From NCBI RefSeq assembly GCF_002836775.1, contig NZ_PJAQ01000032.1:1-64000 (forward strand): a DNA stretch of 64,000 bases. Reading direction: 5' to 3'. How positions within the stretch are numbered: position 1 is the first letter of the stretch; each line of letters starts with the position of its first letter. The notes below the pieces were generated by a model. The model had not been told where the DNA came from, did not search any database, and worked only from the letters and a program-made list of their open reading frames with translations. The position numbers and the translations under genes are program-made. Of this stretch, positions 49,772-59,347 are shown in pieces. This stretch comes from Colwellia sp. 12G3 (lineage in GTDB: Bacteria > Pseudomonadota > Gammaproteobacteria > Enterobacterales > Alteromonadaceae).

Positions 49772-51109
49772 TTATTTATTGGGCACATTAGCTTTGAATT
49801 TATAATGAAAACAAGCACCTTTTTGAGTTTTTCCTAGCTTAATTGATCCATTGAGCTTCTGGCTTATTAAGTTAAACACAATAGACATGCCTAAACCTAT
49901 ACCACCATATTTACGAGCGGTAGTAAAAAAAGGCTCAAAAACATGTTGTTGCGCGGCACTAGATAACCCGCGGCCATTGTCACGGTATATCACTTCAACT
50001 TCATCATCGGTGATTTTTTTAACCTCGATAGTTATTTTGTTTTCTTGGATTGGATTATTAATATCTGGATCGTTGTCATTTTTATTAGCAAAACCATGCT
50101 TAACACTATTATTAATTAAATTAGTTAATATTTGCGCATGAATTCCAGGGTAAGTGGCTAACACAATTTTTTCTTTACAGGTTATTTCTAGACTAACGTT
50201 TTGTGGTTTTAAAATAGAACGTAAGGTAGAAATAACTCGCTGGTAATATTGGCCAATATCTAAGACTTCTATTTCTAATTGATGTTGATCGGCAGCTGTT
50301 TTTTTAAAGTTTTCAATTAAGTTCTTAGCTCTATTTAAATTTTCACCCTGCATCACTAAAGCACTATCTGACGTTTTACGGAAATTCTCCATATCTTTCA
50401 TACTTAGGCTTTGGCTATCAAGTTTACCTTTCAGCTTTTTAAATTCATCCTCTATGATACTGTGAGTAGTTATTGCGATACCTAAAGGCGTATTTACTTC
50501 ATGAGAAACACCAGCAACTAAATTACCAAGAGCCGACATTTTTTCAGATTCTACTAATTGCGTTTGGGTTGTTTGTAGTTTCTTTACTGTGTCGGAAAGC
50601 TCTAAGGTGCGTGCTGCTATTTTATCTTCAAGTGATTGTTCATAATCGAGGCGTTCAAGTTCGGCAGCAATACGCCCTGAAAATAGCTGGAATAACGAGC
50701 CAGTTTCATCTTCATTAGTTTGTTCCGTTTCATATAGAGCAACGATCAAACCTATTACCTGGTGTTTTGAATCAACCAAAGGTGTACCAATATATGCTTG
50801 AATCTTCATATCAAGTAATAGCTGGTCTTCGGGATAAAAACTACAGACATCTTTAAGGTAAAAGCATACCCCATTATCGGCAACATTAGCGCAGGGGGTA
50901 TTTTTAAGGGAATATTCAAAGTTTTCAACTATTTCGCCCTTGGCCACAAGCACTTCGGTTTTACAGCTGAACTCTTGTGCATTGATGCGTGCAATGAAGG
51001 TGTAATCTGCATTAATGACTTTATGAAGCGCCAACGTTAATTTAGTAAAAAACTCATCGCCATAGCTATTTGACACGGCTTCAACAATTTCTTTTATATG
51101 AGTTAACAT
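49772..51109 (-). CDS. GAF-domain sensor histidine kinase
   Basis: A soluble kinase with an N-terminal GAF domain (about 1-150; several Cys near CANVADNGVCFYLKDVC), a coiled coil, and a HisKA/HATPase core with H203 in GVSHEVNTPLG and the motifs NLINNSVKHG, DNGRGL and GIGLGMS. The start at 51109 has AGGA six bases upstream; an in-frame ATG at 51166 lacks one. No response regulator is adjacent. Its kinase core is closely similar in motif to the Cache kinase at 29934, so they may feed related pathways. Confidence 0.87.
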   Translation of the reverse strand: MLTHIKEIVEAVSNSYGDEFFTKLTLALHKVINADYTFIARINAQEFSCKTEVLVAKGEIVENFEYSLKNTPCANVADNGVCFYLKDVCSFYPEDQLLLDMKIQAYIGTPLVDSKHQVIGLIVALYETEQTNEDETGSLFQLFSGRIAAELERLDYEQSLEDKIAARTLELSDTVKKLQTTQTQLVESEKMSALGNLVAGVSHEVNTPLGIAITTHSIIEDEFKKLKGKLDSQSLSMKDMENFRKTSDSALVMQGENLNRAKNLIENFKKTAADQHQLEIEVLDIGQYYQRVISTLRSILKPQNVSLEITCKEKIVLATYPGIHAQILTNLINNSVKHGFANKNDNDPDINNPIQENKITIEVKKITDDEVEVIYRDNGRGLSSAAQQHVFEPFFTTARKYGGIGLGMSIVFNLISQKLNGSIKLGKTQKGACFHYKFKANVPNK

Positions 51110-51431
51110 ACGGAATCCTGAGTACTGAATTAAGTTAACTATGGCATAAGGATCATTATTTTTCATAGCTTAAATTCAGTACTAGCGGCTAAAAGTAACT
51201 AAATTTGATACGAAACAAAGTTATTAACTTTCGGTGCTAACTTGAGCGAAAACTACTCGTATTTAAGAGTTATTTGGTTGATGATAAAAAGACCTAATTA
51301 TTCTAGGTATAAACACTATTACATTATAAATATTTGCATAGAAGCAAGTTCATCAGAGATGGCTTGTAGTGACTTGCAATTAATGGGAGCTTGGTGAATT
51401 GTTACCGCTAGGGGCCACTTTAATTTTCAGC

Positions 51432-52301
51432 CTAATTACCTTTTTTATCGACGTTTGGCATGTTATTTTTTAAGGTGGTATCTATTTGATATTCATCAAA
51501 TAGATTTTGATAAAAAGCCGCTAATGTTTGTTCTCGTTGTTCATTTAGCCAATCTTGCTTAACTTTGGCGTGAATCTGCTCTAAAGGTTGTAACTCGCCC
51601 CCGGTGATCGCTTTTAAATAAACAATGTGAGTGCCATAACCTGATTTGATTTTTTGTTGCCATTGATTTGTAGGCAACAAAGACAATGACATAGCAAACT
51701 CACTACCAAAAAGTCGAGCAACTTGATGAAATGGGATATTAGTAAATTCCAGCTCTAAAAATATATCATCAGACCATGCCAATAATTGCTCTTGCTTATC
51801 AAAATGTTGGTCGGTTAATTGTTCAAAAATAGTTAACATATCGCCATTAAAGTCAGTATGCTTTTGGGGATCAAAGTAAAGCTGCACAAAGCTAAAGCGT
51901 TCATCATGGCGATAATCTTCTTGATGCGCCTGCAAAAATTGAGTTAATTGTTCATCACTCGGTTCACTGTCACTGACGGCATCTTCAACAATAAACTCCA
52001 ATTTTTGTTGAATGCGCTTTTTAATCAGCGTATCACCTTCAAGTAAGCCCATTTCAACCCCTTTTTGATAAGCGACTTGTTCCTTGAAATGATTTTTTAT
52101 CAGGGTATTAAGCTCTTTTTCACTTGGCGGTCGTAGGGCACTTTTTTCAAAGCTGTAAATCAACTGTTCAATTTTACTTTCAGAAATGGAGATTTCATTA
52201 TTTGCTGAGGTAGGTTGTACTACGCCAGCATAAAAATAAAAAAGCCCCACGCCTAACAAAATAAAATGCAGTAATGGCTCTTTAATTAATTGTTTCATCA
52301 T
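51432..52301 (-). CDS. membrane-anchored parvulin-type peptidyl-prolyl isomerase
   Basis: The 289 residues have one N-terminal membrane anchor (about 11-28) and a periplasmic SurA/PpiC-like chaperone region (SISESKIEQLIYSF ... KEQVAYQKGVEMGLL). A parvulin-like domain with KSGYGTHIVYLKAITGG (about 225-245) follows. It is the last gene of the DUF3604-HupE unit. It probably helps fold an exported partner of that cluster. The active-site pattern is degenerate, so pure chaperone activity is possible. Confidence 0.82.
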   Translation of the reverse strand: MMKQLIKEPLLHFILLGVGLFYFYAGVVQPTSANNEISISESKIEQLIYSFEKSALRPPSEKELNTLIKNHFKEQVAYQKGVEMGLLEGDTLIKKRIQQKLEFIVEDAVSDSEPSDEQLTQFLQAHQEDYRHDERFSFVQLYFDPQKHTDFNGDMLTIFEQLTDQHFDKQEQLLAWSDDIFLELEFTNIPFHQVARLFGSEFAMSLSLLPTNQWQQKIKSGYGTHIVYLKAITGGELQPLEQIHAKVKQDWLNEQREQTLAAFYQNLFDEYQIDTTLKNNMPNVDKKGN

Positions 52302-52317
52302 TTTTTTACCGTAACGC

Positions 52318-52473
52318 TTAATCGTAAATATAAGCGCGACCTTTATCCTTTGAGTTATACCAAATAGGTGAAGTATAAACGTGACCTTGCGCTTTTAGCT
52401 TCACACCTTTTTGCTTGTTGTTGATGCTCTGCTGCGATACATCGTAACTAAGCGTTAAAATTGCAATACTCGT
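52318..52473 (-). pseudogene. possible C-terminal remnant of a DUF3604/PHP-type gene
   Basis: Between the HupE-like gene and the isomerase gene, one minus-strand frame is open for 51 codons without a start codon. It ends GHVYTSPIWYNSKDKGRAYIYD. The VYTSPIWY block resembles the end of the neighbouring DUF3604 protein (VWSSPIWFMP), and at DNA level they share ACCAAATAGGTGA. It overlaps the last codons of the HupE-like gene. This may be the tail of a lost second copy; the match is short. Confidence 0.4.
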
Positions 52474-53504
52474 TCAAATAACCACATACTGGAAATAGAG
52501 CCAATAATGTAGGCATTAATTCGATTGTGCTTTCGAATATCTATATGCTTTTTTACCGACCAAATAACGAATAACATGGCAGTAATAAAAAGTAATTGTC
52601 CAATTTCGACACCGACATTAAAAAAGCCTAACGCAAGAAATTGGTCATTTTTAGGCAAACCGAGTTCGAGTAAAACGGAGGCGAAGCCAAAACCATGTAA
52701 TAAGCCAAAACTACTAGAGACTGCCACGGGGTAGCGATAACTTAACGACTGAGTATTATTTTTAGCAATTTCTACCGCTAAAAAAACGATACTTAAGGCA
52801 ATAACGGCTTCAACGGGCGCTATAGCTAATTTAATGACATTGAGGGTACTCAAAACTAAGGTTATTGAATGTGCTAGGGTAAATCCGGTAATCGCCCATA
52901 ATAATTTTTTAAGGCTTGAAGCAATTAACAATAAACATAAAACAAATAGTAAATGGTCATAACCTTCCAAAATATGCGCTACGCCAAAAACAGTGTAGCT
53001 TTGAATAGTTTGCCAAGAAGAGGGCGATTTTAGAAAGGTATAACTGGGTGACGATGGTGTTAACCTCACTGAGTAATCACTAATACTACTGTGATATTTT
53101 AGCATGACCTCTGTGGTGGTTTTTTCTAAGTTATCAATACGAAGAAGGCTATTGGCTAAGCCTTGTGGTGCAGTTAACGTAAAATATTGAATATTGGCAC
53201 CGTTAAGTATAACCGGCGCTGCTTTATCAGTAATTTTGATACCCTCACTAAAGACTGGCGTCAGTGGAGCACCATTGGTATTCACGGGTTGTTTCCACAT
53301 GACTTTATGGTAAATTTGTTGTTGTACTATTAAATCATCTGCGGCTTGCATCTCTATTGATGAGGGGGGTAATGCTTCTATTTGCAAATAGGCTAATTGA
53401 ATCTTATTAGCCTGCGTCGTGTTTGCAAACGACATAAGCAATAGAAAAATAAAAGCAGGTGCTCCTTTGAATACCTGCTTCATTTTTAGTAAAAGTATGT
53501 TCAT
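52455..53504 (-). CDS. HupE/UreJ-like membrane protein
   Basis: A 349-residue exported membrane protein: signal peptide (about 1-32), a periplasmic domain to about 165, then six or more helices with the HupE/UreJ_2 motifs HILEGYDHLLFVLCLLL, GFTLAHSITL, EAVIALSIVFLAVE, GLLHGFGFA and NVGVEIGQL. The His/Asp residues of these motifs resemble nickel/cobalt permeases. It starts 3 bases after DUF3604, so the two are coupled. Metal supply to the DUF3604 enzyme is a reasonable guess but unproven. Confidence 0.85.
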   Translation of the reverse strand: MNILLLKMKQVFKGAPAFIFLLLMSFANTTQANKIQLAYLQIEALPPSSIEMQAADDLIVQQQIYHKVMWKQPVNTNGAPLTPVFSEGIKITDKAAPVILNGANIQYFTLTAPQGLANSLLRIDNLEKTTTEVMLKYHSSISDYSVRLTPSSPSYTFLKSPSSWQTIQSYTVFGVAHILEGYDHLLFVLCLLLIASSLKKLLWAITGFTLAHSITLVLSTLNVIKLAIAPVEAVIALSIVFLAVEIAKNNTQSLSYRYPVAVSSSFGLLHGFGFASVLLELGLPKNDQFLALGFFNVGVEIGQLLFITAMLFVIWSVKKHIDIRKHNRINAYIIGSISSMWLFERVLQF

Positions 53505-53507
53505 TAA

Positions 53508-55445
53508 CTAGTGTGCAACTTCTTGTGCGGGCATAAACCAAATAGGTGAGCTCCAAACACGCTCTTGAATCGTTGCTTGCACATCGGATAATAAAGGTAA
53601 GTTATTACGTACAGCATCATAGGTTGACCAACGCGGCGTTGGTATTTCAATAGCACGTGCATAATAAAGCGTGGGTAACTCACCATTGAACTCGTCATCG
53701 GTAAAGCTCGCCATTAGCATAGTACTACCTATGGTGTTAGTGTACTTAGCTGTTTTTAAATCAACGGTATTACCTACTTTCGCTAATTTTCCATTGCTAT
53801 CTTTTGTACGCTCATCAGACCAAACTACATCGATGATTTTTTCATGTTGTTCACCCTTTTGATCAACCCAGCCTTTAATTATTTGGATACGATCTAAGTT
53901 AGCGCCTATGCTGTCTTTTGCCGCCCACACAGTAAATACCGGTGCAGAATCAGCGCCGTTAATCGTGCCTCCCATTGGCACACCTTTAGCATAACCTTCT
54001 TTAACCATGGCTTTAATATCAGTAGGCATTGGCGTTAAGTGCTCCCCAGCAAAGAAACGAATTTGCATACGCGGTCCAGAAGTGGCAAAAGTTTCACGGT
54101 TATACATGGCATCCCAAATAGCACCACGCGTATTTTTTGGTGCCCATACGCCAGTAATAGAGCCAATGCTTTCATGTTTAGCTTCTAACCATTCTGGTAC
54201 TTCACCCGTTCTACGTAACTCAGGCGTAGAGTCGACAGCACCATGACCACCAATATAGTTATCTTCCGCCACATCAGCCGTCAAACCGTTATGGCTATCA
54301 GTACCACCGTTAAAGCCCAGTTTGTAAGGGTTAACACCTAAATTTTGATAATGTTTTAAGCCTTCAATGACGCCCCAACGAACGAAGTTACGCTTATCTA
54401 AGGCACGATTACTAAATTTAGCGACCGAGTCAGCATTTTCAAAATCAGCAAATTCATCATTTGGCCAAAAATTACGATGAACTTCTGAATTACCTTTAAT
54501 TTGCATCATTTCAATGGTGCGCTCAAAATGACTACGCAGTTCGGCGTACTCTTTAGTAATAGGTTTCCCTGTAGAGTCGTTAGGGTTAAACATATTAAGT
54601 TTTGAAGCGTTAGAATTATGAGGTATAGCAAGTACAGTACTACCCTGCTTTTCTTGCTCTGCTAACCATTCCCATAAACCTTCTTCTCGATTAATTTCAA
54701 GGTAACTCATCGGTTGTTTAGGCACTACCATGTCTCTAAAGAGAATATTACGGTGTAAATTACCGCCTTTAGGGGCGCCACTCCATTCAAATGCCGCTAA
54801 GGTGGTAAACACCCCTGGTTTATATTCTTCTTTGGCCGCTTGTAAAATAATTTGCCAAGCGCTCATGGTGCTTTCTTTACCCGTATAAAAAGGAGGGTGA
54901 CTTGGTTTGGCATCACCTCTGTTTACCGAGATAACATATTTAACAAACCAACTAATTTGATCTTTATAGGCTGTTAACCCACGTAACTCCGTTAAGACTT
55001 CACTATTATGGCCAACGGCTTCCTCCGCTAGTGTAGTGTACATTTCACCTATATATTCAGAATGATCGGTAGTGGCAGCAAAGTCCAACGGACGATGCAA
55101 CTTGTGCATTTGACCATTAATTTCTTTTTCGTGCCCTTGAGCAAACTCTAATGAATCTTTCGGACTCATGCGGTTACCACCAATATACGCATCTAATGAA
55201 TATTTAGTATGCATATGCGTTTCACCAAAATAAGCATTTTTCAGTGGATTGCTTGGCGCATTTTCTTCTTGCTCTTTGATGCTTGCTGCACGGGCAGCAA
55301 CAGACTCGTCGGGGTTGCTCACGGTGCTCGCTGCGCTGACGGCTTTAACATGGTTTTGATCTTTTTGTGCGTCAGTTTGTTTTTCTGAACAAGCGCTTAA
55401 CGCAAATACAGTGGTTAAAGCTATTATTGAAACGTTGATCTTCAT
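53508..55445 (-). CDS. DUF3604 lipoprotein, PHP-like metallohydrolase candidate
   Basis: A 645-residue lipoprotein (lipobox LSAC, C19) of the DUF3604 family. The start of the domain NAYFGETHMHTKYSLDAYI carries HxH, and FAATTDHSEYIGE, IPHNSN and GGTDSHNGL supply further His/Asp residues, together resembling a PHP-type metal site. It is outer-membrane anchored or periplasmic. Substrate unknown. It is tightly coupled to the HupE-like gene downstream and follows the SphA/MetA-like barrel gene by 50 bases. Confidence 0.88.
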   Translation of the reverse strand: MKINVSIIALTTVFALSACSEKQTDAQKDQNHVKAVSAASTVSNPDESVAARAASIKEQEENAPSNPLKNAYFGETHMHTKYSLDAYIGGNRMSPKDSLEFAQGHEKEINGQMHKLHRPLDFAATTDHSEYIGEMYTTLAEEAVGHNSEVLTELRGLTAYKDQISWFVKYVISVNRGDAKPSHPPFYTGKESTMSAWQIILQAAKEEYKPGVFTTLAAFEWSGAPKGGNLHRNILFRDMVVPKQPMSYLEINREEGLWEWLAEQEKQGSTVLAIPHNSNASKLNMFNPNDSTGKPITKEYAELRSHFERTIEMMQIKGNSEVHRNFWPNDEFADFENADSVAKFSNRALDKRNFVRWGVIEGLKHYQNLGVNPYKLGFNGGTDSHNGLTADVAEDNYIGGHGAVDSTPELRRTGEVPEWLEAKHESIGSITGVWAPKNTRGAIWDAMYNRETFATSGPRMQIRFFAGEHLTPMPTDIKAMVKEGYAKGVPMGGTINGADSAPVFTVWAAKDSIGANLDRIQIIKGWVDQKGEQHEKIIDVVWSDERTKDSNGKLAKVGNTVDLKTAKYTNTIGSTMLMASFTDDEFNGELPTLYYARAIEIPTPRWSTYDAVRNNLPLLSDVQATIQERVWSSPIWFMPAQEVAH

Positions 55446-55495
55446 CTTTATTAATCCTTTATTATAAATAGAAAATATTTTCTTTGTTATGCGAG

Positions 55496-56440
55496 TTAAA
55501 ATTTAGCCATTACTTTTAAAAAAATAGTATCGCCTTGCACTCTTTTAGTCGTACTAAATTCATGCAACCACTTAAGCTCGGCCATGATGTCAGCACTCGC
55601 TGTTTTATGAACGAATGACAATGTCGGACCTGCGCCAACAGAGCTGGCTTTAAAATCACCAAAATTAGCGCCATCACCACTATCACCGACTATTTGTTTA
55701 TAGTAAAATCCAGTTAGTCCAGCACCCGCTAAACCACCCCATAAAGGGAAATGTTGAGCAAAGGTTGTTTCTAAATGGGCTTGTGCACCCGATTTGTAAT
55801 GGGTGTCGTCGTTTTCCTGATTAAAATCGATACCGGCAAAAACACTTGCTTCAATACCATTTTTTTGTCCCATATAAACAGCAGCAACGGTTGGTTCAAC
55901 CGACCAAAAGTTTTTCCCTGTATTGGCTAATTCTCCAACTTGATAACTGCCCGTTGGCGCATATAAAGAAATACGATAATTAATATTCAGGTCAGGTGAG
56001 ATATTTTGATTCAACATCAATGGCATAATAATAATATCACCAAGGGCACTATCCGAGTCGGTTACTCGTATATCGCTAACACCATCAGTAAAAACATTGG
56101 CAGATACTTCCATGTCGACATAGGGAATGGAGGCACTAAAGGAGTAACTCCAGTTTTCCCCTAAATCAATATCTGGCCGGTACAGTAGTGTTAACGCTAG
56201 TGCTTTGGATTTAACGTCTACGTTAGCAGCATCTATGCCCGCAAAAGGTAAGCTATGGTCATAACTCCCGCTATATTCCAAGGCATTTAATCGAACAATA
56301 AAAGTTTGAGCCGCAGGAACACCATCCATAAATGAGGACATAGAGCCCGGCATATAATGACCACTGCCACCTTCTTCAGCAAAAGTGAAAAAAGATAAAC
56401 AAGGGAATAGAAGACTTAAAAGAGTCAACTTTTTTAACAT
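55496..56440 (-). CDS. outer-membrane transporter-like barrel (phenol MetA-type family)
   Basis: An exported beta-barrel protein. The start at 56440 has AGGA seven bases upstream and a signal peptide (MLKKLTLLSLLFPCLSFFTFA), so an in-frame ATG at 56527 is less likely. The body matches the phenol degradation MetA/SphA-like group (GGSGHYMPGSMSSFMDGVP; YAPTGSYQVGELANTGKNFWSVEP; C-terminal aromatic FLKVMAKF). Members are thought to pass hydrophobic compounds through the outer membrane. It heads the DUF3604 cluster. Confidence 0.8.
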   Translation of the reverse strand: MLKKLTLLSLLFPCLSFFTFAEEGGSGHYMPGSMSSFMDGVPAAQTFIVRLNALEYSGSYDHSLPFAGIDAANVDVKSKALALTLLYRPDIDLGENWSYSFSASIPYVDMEVSANVFTDGVSDIRVTDSDSALGDIIIMPLMLNQNISPDLNINYRISLYAPTGSYQVGELANTGKNFWSVEPTVAAVYMGQKNGIEASVFAGIDFNQENDDTHYKSGAQAHLETTFAQHFPLWGGLAGAGLTGFYYKQIVGDSGDGANFGDFKASSVGAGPTLSFVHKTASADIMAELKWLHEFSTTKRVQGDTIFLKVMAKF

Positions 56441-56569
56441 AACAATATCCTTATGATTGGACATAATAGCCCAAGATCCAACGGTATAACGAGACACAAC
56501 TAGCGCAAACATATTAACAAACACCATTAATATAAAAACAATAAAAATTGAGCTTTATATTTAAAGAAG

Positions 56570-56601
56570 TAGGCCATGTTTAACATCATAAAAGATGGCC
56601 T
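56570..56601 (-). other. hairpin upstream of the SphA-like gene
   Basis: TAGGCCAT (56570-56577) and ATGGCCTA (56594-56601) can pair across a 16-base loop in the gap between two outer-membrane genes. It may be an operator or the end of the upstream transcript. No T-run of note. Confidence 0.4.
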
Positions 56602-56681
56602 AACATCGGGCATATGTTTAGCTGTTTGCTATATTTATCTAAATCAAATGAACGAATGTACCGGTGTCAGTACTTTGTTCA

Positions 56682-57338
56682 TTAAATTTTAAACTTATAA
56701 TTAAGAACGACAGCATTCTCAGTTGATGTTTCAAGATAAACTAACTGTGTTGCATCAATATGATAGCCAAAATTAAATTCCATAAAAAAGTTACGTGTTT
56801 CTTCTCCGTCAAACCCATAGGTATATTGCGGGTTTAGCATGATATAAAAGTCTTTATTAATATCGTATTTTAAATAAGTTTGTGCAATCGCAATTTTGGT
56901 TTCTTGAAAGTAGTCATTTTTCTCCCAAGATTTACCATAGGTAAGTCCTGCATATAGCCTGAGGTTTTTAGCTAGGGGAACCACTTGTAATACCCCGACA
57001 GTTGCATAATTTGACGTTATGCCATCAATAGATGAGTCGGTACCCGCATCAATAAAAACACCGGTACCGGTATTTTTATTTGGTGTAAATAATCTGGTTC
57101 TGAAAGCATCTAGATTTTTTTTTGCTTCAATCTTTCCCAAAAGACCCCAATCCCCTTTGTGCATTCCAAATTGAAATGCACCACCTAAACCTTCATTACC
57201 GCCAGTAATCGCGCCTCCCGTGTATACGGCCATAGGGTCAGAAATATCAACCTGTTGCTTTGCTATTTCTTCTGCTAATACCATGCAAGGACTTGCGGCG
57301 AAAGTTGCACCTAATAATAACATTGGTAATTTATTCAT
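56682..57338 (-). CDS. putative outer-membrane beta-barrel protein
   Basis: I do not recognise the family. The start at 57338 has GGAG six bases upstream and gives a clear signal peptide (MNKLPMLLLGATFAASPCMVLA). The mature part has alternating aromatic strands and ends in VVLNYKFKI, a typical barrel closure, suggesting about ten strands. No catalytic motif is seen. It precedes the SphA-like gene by 241 bases with a hairpin between, so co-transcription is possible but not certain. Confidence 0.7.
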   Translation of the reverse strand: MNKLPMLLLGATFAASPCMVLAEEIAKQQVDISDPMAVYTGGAITGGNEGLGGAFQFGMHKGDWGLLGKIEAKKNLDAFRTRLFTPNKNTGTGVFIDAGTDSSIDGITSNYATVGVLQVVPLAKNLRLYAGLTYGKSWEKNDYFQETKIAIAQTYLKYDINKDFYIMLNPQYTYGFDGEETRNFFMEFNFGYHIDATQLVYLETSTENAVVLNYKFKI

Positions 57339-57417
57339 TTGTAGCTCCTGATTTAGATTAGTTGGGTTTGAATATAAATTCATAGGGCTATTTTCCAGTT
57401 AGCCAAGACCCTTATCG

Positions 57418-58359
57418 TTAAATTTGTTTAACCTTATTTGACTCAATAATATGTATATCTTGTTGAGGGAAAGGAATGGTGATTTTTTCTTGTTCAAACG
57501 CTAAGTAAATCGCTTTATAGGCGCTATATTTTGCTGCGTATAAGTTGGTTGTGGGTATCCAAAGTCTAATGCCAATGGTAATGGCGCTGTCAGAGAAATC
57601 ATCAATACCCACCTGCATGCGTACTTCATCAGTATATATATCAAGTTTTGCTAAAGTGCGTTCAACAAGCGCTATAACCTCGATAGGGTTGTCTTGATAG
57701 GAGATGCCAACAGAGAGTTTTAATAAAGTATCTTTTTTGGAGTTAAGCACCACTTCACCGACAATATGCTTGTTGGGAATAGTGATCTCTGCTGAATCTT
57801 CATTTTGGATGATGGTATACGCTAATTGTACCTCTTTAACTATGCCCGTGACTCCTTGTACTTCAATGGTATCACCGACAACAAAAGGACGAATAATAAT
57901 GATATTAAAGCCAGCGGCATAATTGGCTAGTAAGCCTTGTAATGCTAGACCTGCACCTAATGAAATTGCACCTATGGCGGCAATAAATGGCGTAACACTA
58001 ATGCCAATTTTACTCAATGCAATGATAGTTATCATCACCATTACTACCATTTTAGTGGTACTGGCAAGAAAGCGGCTTAAGGTAACATCAAGTTTTTGCT
58101 TTTCACAAAGACGTAATACCGCTTTAGCGACTTTACCAGCAATAGAATAACCGAATAAAAATATCAATAAGGCACCAACTAGTTGAAAGCTATAGTTGGT
58201 AAAAAAATCGATAATTACTTGATAAATCTGTGAGGCTTGTTCAATTTCAGTGCGTAACAACTTCCCAGGAAGATCGACGGCTTGTTGCGCCGTGTCGGTA
58301 ATGGTGCTGGTTAAGTTTTCAGTGTTGTCGCTTTGGGGGTCTGACATTTTAATATCCAT
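57418..58359 (-). CDS. MscS-family mechanosensitive channel
   Basis: A small-conductance mechanosensitive channel that opens on hypo-osmotic shock. The 313 residues have about three membrane helices (about 53-70, 95-117 and 125-155). The pore helix is Gly/Ala-rich (AAIGAISLGAGLALQGLLANYAAG by position near 135-158), and the beta domain follows with FVVGDTIEVQGVTGIVKEV. Length matches E. coli MscS (286) with an extra N-terminus. ATG at 58347 has GGA seven bases upstream and may be the true start. Confidence 0.92.
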   Translation of the reverse strand: MDIKMSDPQSDNTENLTSTITDTAQQAVDLPGKLLRTEIEQASQIYQVIIDFFTNYSFQLVGALLIFLFGYSIAGKVAKAVLRLCEKQKLDVTLSRFLASTTKMVVMVMITIIALSKIGISVTPFIAAIGAISLGAGLALQGLLANYAAGFNIIIIRPFVVGDTIEVQGVTGIVKEVQLAYTIIQNEDSAEITIPNKHIVGEVVLNSKKDTLLKLSVGISYQDNPIEVIALVERTLAKLDIYTDEVRMQVGIDDFSDSAITIGIRLWIPTTNLYAAKYSAYKAIYLAFEQEKITIPFPQQDIHIIESNKVKQI

Positions 58360-58388
58360 AAATATAGCTAGCGTGTGTAATTTAATAT

Positions 58389-59054
58389 TTAGTCATCATT
58401 TAATAACTCAGTTAAACAGGCCATTTGTTCTGTTAATGATGCTATTTGTTGTTCTAATTCATCGACTCTCTGAGTGAGTTGTTTATGATCGGCTAAGGGA
58501 GCTATGTCAGTTTTAGTGTTTGTGGCAGGAGCAAAACTGGCTTCATCAAACTCTGAGAGTAAATGTACATAGCGGCAATCACGTCTACCGGGCTCTCGTT
58601 CGAGTTTTTGTACCAATGTTTGGCCATTCAAGTCGAGCAACTGGTTTAAGGTGGCTTCAACTTCACCGACATCAGTAAAGTCAGCTAAACGATTAGTGCG
58701 CGTTCTTAACTCGCCTGGCGTTTGAGGTCCTCTGAGCAATAGTACGCAAATAAGTGCTTTTTGTTGAGGGGTGAACTTCAAATTACCGAATTCGGTATTA
58801 CAAAAACGATGAAAATACTTATTAACGCGAGTCGACGCTTTTTGATCCACCATTAGTTGGTTCATTTGTACTAGTTCATCAACGACGTTTTGTACGTCAC
58901 TTTCTGACAGGGTCATTACCGGTTCACGGCTGCTTTTTTGATTGCAACCCGTAACAATAGCGTTTAAAGAAAGCGGGCACTGCTCTGGCGTAGTGGTTTC
59001 TTTTTCTAACATAACACCGATAACACGGCATTGCTCTGGGGAAAGTGTGATCAT
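58389..59054 (-). CDS. yceH: YceH family protein (DUF480)
   Basis: The 221 residues match the DUF480/YceH family. The start is CRVIGVMLEKETTTPEQCPLSLNAI, then come NQKSSREPVMTLSE, a second winged-helix-like unit (LICVLLLRGPQTPGELRTRT) and a C-terminal coiled coil (about 190-218). The role is unknown in general; the fold has two winged helices, so it may bind nucleic acid. It starts 29 bases upstream of the MscS gene and may be co-transcribed. Confidence 0.92.
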   Translation of the reverse strand: MITLSPEQCRVIGVMLEKETTTPEQCPLSLNAIVTGCNQKSSREPVMTLSESDVQNVVDELVQMNQLMVDQKASTRVNKYFHRFCNTEFGNLKFTPQQKALICVLLLRGPQTPGELRTRTNRLADFTDVGEVEATLNQLLDLNGQTLVQKLEREPGRRDCRYVHLLSEFDEASFAPATNTKTDIAPLADHKQLTQRVDELEQQIASLTEQMACLTELLNDD

Positions 59055-59347
59055 CTGAAGATATCCTTATAAAAATCTTTACTGATGTTATACCAAGCAA
59101 TAGGGGTTTTTACTATATTAGCGTGTTAAATCGTCCATATCGTAGCTCATAACGTAATACTTAAAAGCCTTTATTCAAGAAACTCAAAACAACTTAAAGT
59201 TACAATTTGATTTAATTTAATTTAGATTTACACTTTGTAGTCTTTTAATCGATTTATTAAAAGCCAAGTGAAAGGTAATTATTTTAATAATTTTACTTGG
59301 TTTAAGGTTAATAAAATATATCCTCGTATTGTATTAAGGAAATTACT
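59055..59347. promoter_or_regulatory. divergent spacer between yceH and the lipoprotein gene
   Basis: These 293 bases hold no gene. Two hairpins are visible: TTTTAAT/ATTAAAA (59243-59262) and CCAAGTGAAA/TTTTACTTGG (59264-59300, one mismatch). They lie within 100 bases of the lipoprotein start and could form a leader structure or an operator. Confidence 0.4.

Noticed and set aside
53504..53698. 64-residue minus-strand frame at the end of DUF3604
   Set aside because: It overlaps the end of DUF3604 in another frame, has no homology pattern and no ribosome-binding site.
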